Below are positions 21,601 to 32,347 of a DNA stretch of 42,066 bases, one piece after another. A program made the position numbers and the translations under genes. Under the pieces are notes generated by a model that saw only the letters and a program-made list of their open reading frames with translations, had not been told where the DNA came from and searched no databases. The stretch is taken from NCBI GenBank assembly GCA_015499985.1, contig JAAAUF010000291.1, positions 1 through 42,066 on the forward strand, written 5' to 3'. Source of the stretch: Haplosporangium gracile. Its lineage: Eukaryota > Mortierellomycota > Mortierellomycetes > Mortierellales > Mortierellaceae. Within the stretch, counting starts at the first letter, position 1, and every line of letters starts with the position of its first letter.

Positions 21601-24600
21601 AGGAGTTACCAAAAAAATTTTGACCCCTGAGGCGCAGTTGGCTGAGCTCGAGCGCCTCAAGGCAGAGTTGGCCCGGGAGGCTGCGCATGTCGAAGACAAG
21701 AAGAAGGAATACCAGGCCATTCAACATAGGATCCAGGAAGCTCTCGAGAGCGCGACCATCCATTCAAAGGTACTGCAAGTCGAGTTGGAGGACTCTTTGG
21801 ACACGACCGAGAACGCCATCGAGGAGTTGGAGACAGACATCCGTCACCGTTCATACCAAGTTGACTGCCTTGAGAAACGAGCCTTGTGGGAGCAGAAGCT
21901 GGCGCATGCCAACAACTGGTGCCACGATATTGACCAGGCTATCTCGCAGTTTGCGGTCGATCAAGCACAGTGGACTGAGGATGCCAACGATTCTTCTGCC
22001 GATGAAGAGTTTCAACTTCAGAAGCGCCTTGACGCTCGCGTGAGCGAGTTTAAGACGCAACTCAAGGCCTACGACGAGGAAAGCAAGCCCAAGGTTGACC
22101 AGACATGGACTACTCTGGGTGCCGCACTCGTGTTTGTTGGCCAAGCAATCCCTAGTGACTTTGAGAACCGTCAGTCCGCCCTTGGCACCAAGCGTCAGGT
22201 TCTCCAGGACAAGGTTACCTATGTCGCCGATGTTGTTAAGCAACGCAAGGCTCTCCAAGAGATTACCTCTCGACTTCAAGAGCTTGGCCAGCATCGATCC
22301 GCTCTTGCATCTGGCACCCCCGATACGATCGACAGCGAGCTCAAGAGTAAGTATTATTTCTTTATTATTATATTAGCTGGCGAAAACAGATGTACTAATT
22401 CGATACAATTTTTTACCAATTAGGCTCAATGTCGGTTGACCAGCGCGAGTCTCGTATCAACGAATTAGCTCAAGCGCTCGAGTCCTGCTTTGGAGCTTTG
22501 GAGTATCCTGTTGACTGCTCCACCGAAGAGTCTAAGACCAGATCTGATGCTGCCAATGCTGTCATTCGTCAACACATCAATTCTTGCCGTGCCCAGGTCG
22601 ATGCAGCTCAAAGGACTCTTGATCAGGTCCTTTACGACCGGGAGTTCTCAAAGCGTCTCCAGAAACTCACCGCTACGGAGAAAAAGCAGAACGAGGAAAT
22701 CCAGGACAAGGCCGACAAGTTGGAGCGTGTCAACAACTTGTTGAACTGGACCCACGAGACGACTCATGTGGTCGCCAGTCTGTACTCCAGCGCTGATTCA
22801 AATAGTGCGAATGCGACTACGAAAGGAGACGATGACGACGAGTCCCTTTCGCCCTCATCCTCGACCGCTGCTGACCTCTCAGAGTCCACTCCCACCTTGG
22901 CTGCCCTGTCGGTGTCCGCATCGACCACGTCCGTTGCGACTTTGACGCGTTCGGCGCCCACTACCGGACTCCTGACTCCTATTTCCCAGGCTGAGCAATC
23001 TTTGTCGGTCCAGGAACTCTCTCGACTCCCCAAGGCCACTCTGGAAGCGATCTCTGCCCGTGCTAAGTCTTTGCGCCAGGAGATTGAAGAGATGATCGGG
23101 TACAAGTGTAAGGTCAAAGATGAGGTTTTGGCTGTCGACCCTGAGTATGCTACCGCTACCGATAACGATGCCGAGGTTACTCCTGAGGCATTGGCCAAGC
23201 AGGGCAGTATCCTCAGCGCCAACCTTGCCCATCTCGACACCGTTGGATCTGCAGCAAAGCTTCGAGAGATGGAGACCAAGCTTGATCAGAACAACGACAG
23301 GATCTCAGAGCTGAACCACGGTATCGAGTCCAAGCTTGCCGAGTTTGATACCATCACCGAGGCGATGCTTTTCTCTTTGACAAAGAAGACCGAGGTTGTC
23401 GCACTGGCCCTGAAGGAGCGTCAGCGCATGGATGATGATCTAGCTCGACAGCATGAGGTCGAACGTCTCCGTGTAGAGGCCGAGCGTCTCCGTGCGCAAC
23501 GCGCATTGGAGATGCAGCAGCTCGAACAGTCCACCGAAAAGTTCATGGCGTGGTCTGGGACCCAGAGACGGAAGCTTCACAGCCTCTGGGAGAACAATGG
23601 TTACTTTGCCAAGAACACAGAGTCTGCTACCGTATCAGAATCGGAGACTGTGGAGGGAACGGTTGCGTTCCTGGAGACCGATACAGTTCGATTGAGAGAG
23701 CAACTCTCCCTCCAGAAGAACGCCTACCTGGAACTCAAGGAACGTCTCGAGGCTCCCCAGAGCCATACTGTCAACGGCGCGGACATCAACGACGTCGACG
23801 AGCATGCCTCGGAGCGCAAGCGCCACTCGGAAAGAATTACATCCGCGTGGTGGTCCCTCGAGAAGGAGGCTGATGGTTACAACTCGATCCTAAAGCCCAT
23901 GAAGGAATGGTCCAGCTTGCGTATCGCCCTTGCCCAGTTCGAGAAGGAGGGACTTGCGGCTCTGGAGAAGCGCGTCGAGGCCTTGCGTTGGGTGCACTGG
24001 GAGGCCTTTCAGCTCGAGGAGAATTCACTTCTTGAGTTGATGGCCGCAGTCGAGGATCAGACACGCGAGCTTTCCACACGTGCGGAGACGATTAGCGCCA
24101 CTGCTACCGCCGGCTTTGTCGGGCGATCTGATGCCGATGCCTGCCAAAAGGCTATCCTGGAGGCCAACAAGGTCTACTTTGAAAAGCGCATGGAGTCGAT
24201 CCCTGCCCGCTTGGAGGCAGCCAAGGCCCAAATGGAGATGATCCACGAGACTTCCAAGGAGATCGCCCTTCACGGCAAGTTCCATGCTGATCTGGTCCGC
24301 ATCGAAACCGCGATTGCTCAACAGATCGACGCTGTCAAGGTCCGTCTCGGGAGTCTGGAGCGTTCCAGTTGTTTTGCACTAAACAGTCAAGCATTGGAAG
24401 CCATGGTCATGGCAGCCAACGAGGTCTCGGTCGATGGTCAGTACCAGTTCTCAGTCTTGCAGGAAGTCGAGTACCCAGCCTTGCAGCAGACAGCCTTTGA
24501 TCTCGACATGTTGGCGATCGCAGAGGATACAGATACAGAGTCAAGGGGGCTGGAGGGCGATAGTTCTGCCGCTGCCAGCAAGTCAGGTGTTGAGGAATCG

Positions 24601-27600
24601 ATGGAGCGTATCCGACAGACTTTAGAGCAGTTGGAGGGTTACATTGAGGAAGACTGCTTCGAGACCCTGATGGCCGCCAAGTTCTACACCCACTCCAAGG
24701 CTACCGAGGATATCCGTCAGTGGATCACTGCCTGCCGCGATTCGATGGCACAGACTAACAGCCCCAAGAACCGTGAGCCAACCGAGCAGGAGAAGCGTCA
24801 ACAGACTAAGGAGTGGAAGACCAAGCATCTCGAGACGTTGGAAAGAAAGTTGGATTCCTTTGGGGCGACCATCCAGCACTATGACGAGCTCTTTGGCGAC
24901 TTTATGTTGCTTCACCACCCTCAGTCAAGCACTTTGGACCTCAACGACGCAACTGAAGGCGACAACAACCACAGCAACGCCAACAGCAACAACCCAGCCT
25001 CGATGCGTGTGATCCTGCGTCAGACAGTCCAAGAACGCACGAAGCGTACCCGTGAGGACTGGGAGCTTCTCAAGCAGGAGTTCCTTGCCAAGACCGCGGC
25101 CCTGGAGGAACAGTCTTCTGGGGAAGAGGATGGTGGCGTCAATGGATCCGAGAATGTTCGCCAAGGATCTGTGTACACCACCGGTGCGCCTATTGTCAAG
25201 GCCAAGGCCTTGGGTCGTTTTGGCGCAGAGATCTTGGACGACATTTCAAGAGTCTCGCGCGAGATCCAGGAGCTGTTTGACCATGGAGCCAACTCGAACC
25301 ACGTAACTTTGTCGCTGGCGGTCGAGTCTGATGGAGCACTGGTTAAGTCCAAGCAGGGCGAGCAGCGCTTGGAGATGGTCGAGGCTTATATCCGCGAGGT
25401 TCTTCAAGGCAAGGTCCAGCGATTCGACGCGATGTTGGCGGCTGTTAATGCTCAGAACGAACAAGGGTCATCGTCTCCATCGTCTCCATTGACACCTCAG
25501 GATCCATCGAGTCCCTCTGCCATCACCCCAACAACGCCCCGCCAGACTCGCCACCAGGAGAGAATGGTCGGCGTGGCGATGCAGCGCGGTCTGATCGCTG
25601 AGTCAATGAGCCGATTGGTTGACTCCTGCCATCGCCAGCGCAAAGAGGTCGAGGAGCATGTGCGTGTCCAGAACGCGATGGATCTAATCCACGAAGCGAG
25701 CTTGCTCTGTGATTCGATGATGAAGACGGTGCTCTCGGCCGACAGCCTTTTGCAACCAACATCGTCGACCGATCCCTCCCCCAGCGTGTCGCTGTACAAC
25801 CTTTCGTCTGCCTCTGCATCCTCAACGACGTCTCTGACCTCGATCCAGGCTGCCCAGCCAAAGTCGCCCGCCGCCAGCTCTCGGAGATCCGTTTCAGCAT
25901 CAGGAGGAGCAGCAACCTTGCCTCGGTCTACAGCTACTAAACAGCGTCGCACCTCGCGTGTCAACGTGCGCCGATCGTTCTCTCTCTCGGCCTTGAGTGA
26001 AGAGGAGGTTCAGCAGTGGGAGGCCAACTACCGCAACCTGATGGACAAGTTTGATGGCTACACCCACGACATTGATCAGCGTCTGGATTCCGTCTCGACC
26101 ATGGCCGATCGTCTGAACGACTGGAGATTGGACGAGAACTATGGAGTCGCAACCGAGCACTGGCAGCGCGTCAAGAAGGCTGCCCTGGCAAAGAAGCAGG
26201 AACTTGACCGTATCTGGGCTTTGAGGAGCGGACAGCCAGTCAATGGAGATTCTGGCACGGGCGGTGTTCATCCTTTGGGAAGCTCGCCTTCTTTGGCCAG
26301 CCGCCCTAGCCTAACCTTGACTACGGCTTCCAACAACCGTGTCAAGGCGATCTTGGGCTCGCCAGTGGATTCGTCCATCATGTCCATGCCAAGAAAGAAG
26401 CGATTTTCGACGGGCAACATCATGAGTCGCAGCACTTTTGTGCCACCATCACCTACGCCCAGCATGACTACGACGCCAACATTCAGTGGACCAAGCCATG
26501 CGGCTGGACGATCAAACCGGACGGCTGGCCGTGTCCGTTCCGGTACCGCGCCTGGTATCACGATTTCTGGCTACACCAGCAGCAACAGCCAGCTGGATGT
26601 GACGACGGTAACCAACAAGAAGTTTGCCAACGTCACGGCTCCTAACCTCCACGCTATGTCGCCTACCTACTCGCAAGAGGCCAAGAGACGTACCCCTATG
26701 ATCCGCAAGAACGACGCGACTTCGTCGGTTTCTTCACTTTTGCATGCTCAGGATGGATCTGCAACCTCGGCGGCATCACCAGGAACCAAGACGTCGCACA
26801 AGCAACGAACGGTCTACAAGCCTGACATGAGTAACGCTCTGGATGTGGAGGTTGCTCGGGTTGTCAATGCTAGTGGGTTCACGATGAAGGTTCAGAAGCT
26901 CAAGGATGGTCACAGCCCGAATCTTTCGGCTGTTGGTGCGTCAGGCAACAATGGAACGACCGGTTCTTTGAGCCGCTACCGATCAGACTCGACCTCAAGT
27001 CTTGTGTTGAGTGGCCTGTCTGACAATGGAGGTCCCGATGGTACGAGTGGCAAGGACAGCAGCACCAACAGCAGCCCTCGTGTTGTGAAAACGATCCGTG
27101 GACAGGGTGGCCGCTTGAGTGTAAGCACTGGTGGATCGTCCTCGGATGTCAGTAAGAATGGCGAAGTCGGACGGTATGTCTTTGGAGACATTGAACCCAA
27201 GGTCTGCTACTGTCGTATCCTTCGCAGCCGCAAGGTCATGGTCCGCGTCGGAGGTGGATGGTCTGAGCTTTCCAAGTAAGATTTCTTCTATTTTTGTTAT
27301 TCTTGCATGCTTGTCATATACTTCCACAGTTCCCTAATTAGTGTTGCTCTATGTCCTTTGTTACGCAGGTTCATGGAAGATCATGCCTCGCTAGAGCAGC
27401 GCAAGACCAAGGCGCGTCTCTTGTCAGCCTCCAACTCTTCAGTCTCAGTGGCCTCTCATTTTGGTGGCTCTCTCACAGTTCTCAGTGGATCTGAGGCATC
27501 TAGTCGACGACCCATTCACGGACTACCCGATGCAGGAGGATCCTCTGATAGTCTCTCAGATATGAGTGGCGGAAGTGGAGATGTCGACGGTGAACGATTG

Positions 27601-27825
27601 TCGGTCTCAGGAGGCAGCGGTCGTGGTTTTGCAAGGAGCACAGCTAGCAGTCGACAGTCCGACAGGAGTCGAAGTGCGAGCCGGTCTCGAGGAGTAGAGG
27701 ATGGGGCACCAAGGATCCGGAAGAAGAAGGAGTTGGTGTACCATGTCCGCCCAAGCGACGATCTGTCTCTGAAGGCGATCAAGTTTGTCAAGAATGGCGC
27801 CGGTGAAGGATTGGTCGCTATCTAA
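15665..27825 (+). CDS. Spectraplakin-like actin-microtubule crosslinker (CH-CH, spectrin-like rod, GAR)
   Basis: Exons 15665-16429, 16934-20531, 20631-22346 (with a probable further intron at 20691-20804), 22424-27275 and 27369-27825 give about 3,757 residues. The order is: an Asn/Ser-rich tail (1-125); CH1 (about 129-235, with DLRDGKRLIALLE and PERGNMRIHQMANVSKAL, very close to alpha-actinin); CH2 (about 275-390, RWRTGL-like core SWRTGLVFAALIHRHDP); a run of Arg/Glu-rich helix (about 401-508); an acidic linker; then some 2,500 residues of predicted helix with spectrin-like W and L spacing (for example KKWWELETIWTALTNKV); a Ser/Pro-rich basic linker; a GAR domain in two parts (3460-3486 and 3571-3611, with RILRSRKVMVRVGGGW); and a Ser/Arg/Gly-rich tail. 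Paired CH domains bind F-actin and GAR binds microtubules, so it should bridge the two in the cytoplasm. I see no EF hands or plakin repeats. Spectrin repeat number was not determined. Confidence 0.88.
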
Positions 27826-28386
27826 AGGAGCGAAAGGCGGATGTATCGTCTTTGTCGTCAACAGCCAACAAAATCAACAACTTATCAAATGCCACCAACA
27901 ATCAGAAATGGCTTCCAGCAAGGATCGCCTTTGTACCCAACATTAACCCCACAAACAACCAAATACCCAACACTATTCAACAATCACTCATTCAACCAAC
28001 GCCCACAAAAAAAAGTTTGTCATATCGACGCTTTTGTAGAAAACAATTTTATTATTCAACATCATCATCACCATCATCAAGCCAACTTCAACCAGCAACA
28101 ACTGCAGCAAATATCTGTTTCGTCCCTTTCTTCCCTTTTTTTGTTCATTGTAGTTCCTTCCCTTAGAAAATTATTTGTTCAGTGCCTTGTACTATTACCA
28201 ATATTAAAAAGCTTCAGATTACCCATAATCAAAGAATATTAAGACAGAGTATGTGGGACTTGAGGTCTTTGTGTTCGGATCAAAATAAGAACGATAATGA
28301 GGTCCCCTCCCTCTCTTCATTTTTCCTACTACATGCAAAATGGACATTTGTGCAGCCTTTTAATCCACATCCACATCCGGAAATGA
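27826..28386. other. 3' flank of the giant gene
   Basis: This AC- and AAC-rich stretch includes CAT repeats near 28062-28080. It is probably the 3' untranslated region plus spacer. No gene is evident. A candidate signal AATATTAAAAAG near 28199-28210 is not a perfect AATAAA. Confidence 0.4.
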
Positions 28387-30960
28387 CCCTCGAACAACAT
28401 ATTTAAAAAGACGCGTAGAAACTGCCGCACGTCGATCAGGAAACCCCATTTCTTACAACCTATAGTCTTCACACATACACGCGAAGAGCAGAAACAAAAA
28501 TTCAGCCTTCCGGTCAGACATTTCACCAACATATTTCCACCTCGACCTCCCAGCCGCGCTCGGTCATCTCCTCCTGATCCGCCTTATTACCCAATGTACA
28601 TCGACCCAGACGAAGAGTTAGCATGGGCTATCGAATGTAACTACGACGTCTCGCCGCTACCTCCTCATCCTCCCAAAGGACTTCAGGTTCCTCTTTCCCC
28701 GGGCATTTGCATTGATCCAGACGTAGACGTAGCAGAGGCTGATTGCCGTAATTACAACGTCTCACCACGTCGCCCTCCTCTCAACGGCCTTCAGAAACCC
28801 ATTTCCACCTTAATTTCCAAGACGAGCAGATAGTCAAGCTGCAGCCTTTAACTACGTCATTTCACCTCCAGGATCTGCTACTGTACCACCTAGATGCAAC
28901 ACAATCAAGGCAGCCAACTTCAGCATAAGCGTGACGATGACCAAGACGACTACCAGTACCCCCGGTGACAATACCACGTCGAGCGTACCTTATGAGGAAG
29001 AGTGCAGCTTCTGCAAAAATGCCCGAGTCCTCCTCCTTCCGAAGCACTCAACAACAATAACCTTGAGTCAGGAACCACAAAGCCTCCAGCCCCAAATCCA
29101 GATGCTTGTTAGATCGGGGATAACAAGGACTAGAAGAAGTTGTTGTCGAATATATAAGAGAAAGACCCGAAGAAGGTGCACGATTATCGGGAGTGGTTGA
29201 AGAGGAGGATAGAGATGGAGCAGAGGCAGGGGCAGGAGCAAGGGGATGATGATGATGAGCTTTGTCGCGCAGATATTTTCGGGACCGTATGTCCGTATCA
29301 TTGACCGCTGAAGGTGCGGATACTTAATGATTATGACGAGAGGAGGAAGAAAGTCTGAAGGGACACCACCGACTTCTTCGCCTTTATCTTCGCCAGCGTT
29401 CACTGTGAGAGAATTCTCACCACCATACCAACCAATCGAGCGCCGTCCAACTCGCCCACAGTTACATCGTCGCCAGGTTCAATTAGACCCTCCACAACTT
29501 CGCCAAAATCGCCATGCGCCCCAAGTCCAGTCAACAACAAAAACAAACGACAACAACATCGCGGTAACTTCCATTACCTCCAACCCCCACTTCCACCTCC
29601 ACCGCCACCGACCTATCCGTCTACTGGGCAAAGGATATGTGTGAGTTCCACACAGTCTTGCTAGCGAGGTTCATGACATCCTGCGAGAATCTAGACTCAT
29701 GTTGAGGTCTGGGAGGAAAATCACAATGATGAGTAGGAATGATTTCGAATGCAAGAGCAGAAGAGGAATGTGGGGGAAGTGGCGGAGTATGCGAAAAGTT
29801 TATGGCGTGCGCCGTATTTGTATTATTGGCTGTAAGAGATGACGGTAAAAGGGGCGTAGGCTTAAGGATGGATGATTATGAAGATGGGTTTGTGGACGAG
29901 GAAGTAGATGAAGTGGAGAGGAGTGTCTGGAGTGATACCAGCTGCATCTTCGTCTTTGTTTTCGTCGTCGCCTTTACAGCCGTCTGGGGCAGGTATATCT
30001 GCGTCAAACATCATTACTAACAACATCAACAAAAACTAACAACAATATCAACAACATCGCGGCGACTATCACGACTACCACCACGACTACCACCACCACC
30101 GGCCGGCTTCTCCTTCCTCGCCATCACAAATCCCTCTAGTGCCAATATACCATTCGTAACCTTATCCGCCTCCACCTCTAGTTCCGACTCCGACACCGAC
30201 ACCGACTACAAAGACAAGACGTTCCAACGCGGTTTCTGCGCGAGCGACCAGCTAGAATACAAGACAACGCTTGAAAACCACCTCAAACAAAAACGCGAAA
30301 AACTGGTCGCTCATCAGGTCTGGGAGGCTGAGCATCCAGAGTTGTTGGAGTTATGCAGGAAGGAGCAGGAGATGAACCAGTATGTGGGAAGGCTGATGGA
30401 AGAGAGGCAGACCCCGCGGCGGTATAATCAGCTTTTGAAGGAAATGTATATCGAGGTTGAGAACGAGGAAGAGGACGACGAGGAAGAGGAGGAGAGTTCT
30501 GAAGGGGCAGCACTGGTGACTTCGCATAGGATACGGTGTCCATGTTCGACGGTTTGTTGGGCTTCATCTTCATCATCCACGAGTGAATCCTCGTCAACCA
30601 CACCTACCGCTCCAGTGACATCGAACCCGCCCACAGTTCCAGCTTCAAACACACTGACTACGGTCCTGCTATAGTAGGCCTTGTACGACCAGCCAGCATC
30701 TCAACCAGGCTCTAGCGCGCCCTTCTTTTCCCAAGTCGCCGTTCTCTTCTGCTCTTAAGGTCCCATTCTCTACAAACCTGATTCTGCCTTTCAAGAAGCG
30801 CAACCCACGAACCCACAATAACTCGCCCCGTCCCCGTCGTCATTACCCCAACTCGTGCGTCGAAGACACATATGATCCAGCCCTACAAGGACCCTCTTCA
30901 CTGCAGAGGTGGATCAATGCCGCTCAGCCCGGTTGGAGGGTCCTGGTAGCAGTCTATTAG
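28387..30960 (+). pseudogene. Region of broken coding frames, probably a decayed gene
   Basis: Protein-like frames follow one another on the plus strand but switch register and meet stops. 28387-28833 has no usable start and encodes a Pro-rich protein with two copies of a unit like YIDPDEELA / CIDPDVDVA followed by NYDVSP / NYNVSP and GLQVP / GLQKP. 28840-28890 holds a third, shifted copy (FNYVISPP). Around 29590-29695 is LSVYWAKDMCEFHTVLLARF, and 29749-29835 encodes EVAEYAKSLWRAPYLYYW. 30021-30674 encodes a charged helical piece (LENHLKQKREKLVAHQVWE, then an Asp/Glu run), and 30656-30960 runs to a TAG that interrupts an otherwise open frame continuing past 30994. No good splice sites join most pieces. 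I recognise no family. A real gene with unusual splicing, or assembly errors, is the alternative. Confidence 0.45.
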
Positions 30961-30993
30961 GGACTGTCGCGAGAGTGTCAGAGATCTGTTGAC

Positions 30994-31604
30994 ATGTCAG
31001 CAGTTACTTGGTTATACCACCGCTTCCGGAGAGATCGATTTGGGTTCAAGGGGTACTATGTTTTTAACAGTGAATATATCAAGGATGGTAGTGGTGGTAA
31101 TGGCGAGACGGGACAAGGGATGGATGAAGCGAACACGCCAGCGTCACGGATCGAAGTCTTTGGCAAGGATGCGCAGCTTTGTTGTCGTAGGTTTGTAGGC
31201 GGCACCCACAAGCGGTGGTTGAGAAGTCACCTACAAGCACTACTGCTGGATGGGGAAGTAAGATGGCTGGACTGGCGAAGTAGATCATGGGTGGATCGCC
31301 GTTATTTCAAGAGGTCGCAGTTTGTGTTCCTTTTTTCCAGAAGCAGCAAACGGGTAATAGTCATGGTTCAATGGATGAGGAGGTGGCGCCGTTGTTTGAG
31401 CCAAGAGCTTATTACTACCCGGGAGACGAATACGACTACGACAGCAGCGAGGATGATGATGACGATGCCTACGACGCCTATGACGACATCCCGAATCGTA
31501 AGAGTAGCTCCGCTGAGAAGGTGGATGACTATCTTGAAGGATTGTTTCCGCAGACGGCTTTAAACTCTTCTATTTTGTCAGTACCATGTCGCTATTTATT
31601 TTAA
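30994..31604 (+). CDS. Hypothetical acidic protein, two exons; possibly the intact end of the decayed gene
   Basis: An ATG at 30994 opens a frame joined by a clean intron, 31258-31340 (GTAAGA donor, TTCCTTTTTTCCAG acceptor), to 31341-31604, giving 175 residues. The first exon encodes a basic, aromatic piece (WLYHRFRRDRFGFKGYYVF, later THKRWLRSHLQALLLDGE). The second is acidic (an Asp run around SSEDDDDDAYDAYDD) and ends in a hydrophobic tail. The frame is also open upstream of the ATG to a TAG at 30958-30960. The open frame before that stop (from 30656) suggests this is the tail of a longer gene cut by a nonsense mutation. I recognise no domain. Expression is unknown. Confidence 0.4.
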
Positions 31605-31694
31605 AAGAGAGGAGGAAGAGGAACCTGCAGGACGCGTTTGACCCATGGTGGGCTCAATGTCAGAGTAGGAAGGGAGAAGGGATGAGAGAGGGGA

Positions 31695-31733
<39 letters not shown>

Positions 31734-32347
31734 TAGGGGGCATGCAGAACGAGGCGTAATTTGTTTCGAAGTTGCATTGTTTGGGCTAGACTTGGAGACA
31801 ACGGTTGTTCTCCTTCCTCTTCTTCTTCCTCCCTCGACCTTTCCTCTTTTTTTTCCATCCTTCTACCGTTTAGTTAAAAATAAAAAGAAAGAAAACAGGA
31901 GCCGTTGAGGATGAGGATGAGGATGAGGACGGATATGGGTATGGGTTCCACTCGATCAAGTTACTCTACTAAGGTTAGTGTCCCAAAAAGAGAAATGAGC
32001 AATTAGAGAAAGTGAAAAAAAACCAGGCATTTTGGCCGAAAGGGAGGGGGACATCAGAGACAAAAAATTTAGGCACACAATCATCTAGCCTTCACACTGA
32101 TTACTTCTCTGTCTCCTTTTTTCTTCTTTTTCTTCTTCTTTTTCTTCTTTTTTTTCATAACTCATCCTCACTTCTCTCGTCATCCCCTTCTCCTCTCTCA
32201 TCACTCATCACTCATTCCTTCTTCCTTCTTCCTTCTTCCTCCTTCCTTTCCCGGTTCTGTCGACTCGTTTCTCCTCCACTCTCGCTCTCACTCGCACACT
32301 CACTCACACCCACACACTCCCACACACACACACACACGTAACACAGA
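31605..32347. promoter_or_regulatory. Upstream region and leader of the ARF6-type gene
   Basis: This holds a (GA)n tract at about 31695-31733, GAGGAT repeats at about 31907-31932, then from 32102 a long CT tract that becomes CA-rich (32296-32338) immediately before the ATG. The CT-then-CA pattern resembles the leaders of the giant gene and suggests the transcribed 5' leader begins within it. No TATA box was identified with confidence. Confidence 0.45.
31695..31733. repeat. (GA)n microsatellite
   Basis: About thirteen nearly perfect GA units occur in spacer DNA between the decayed gene region and the ARF6-type gene. Confidence 0.85.
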
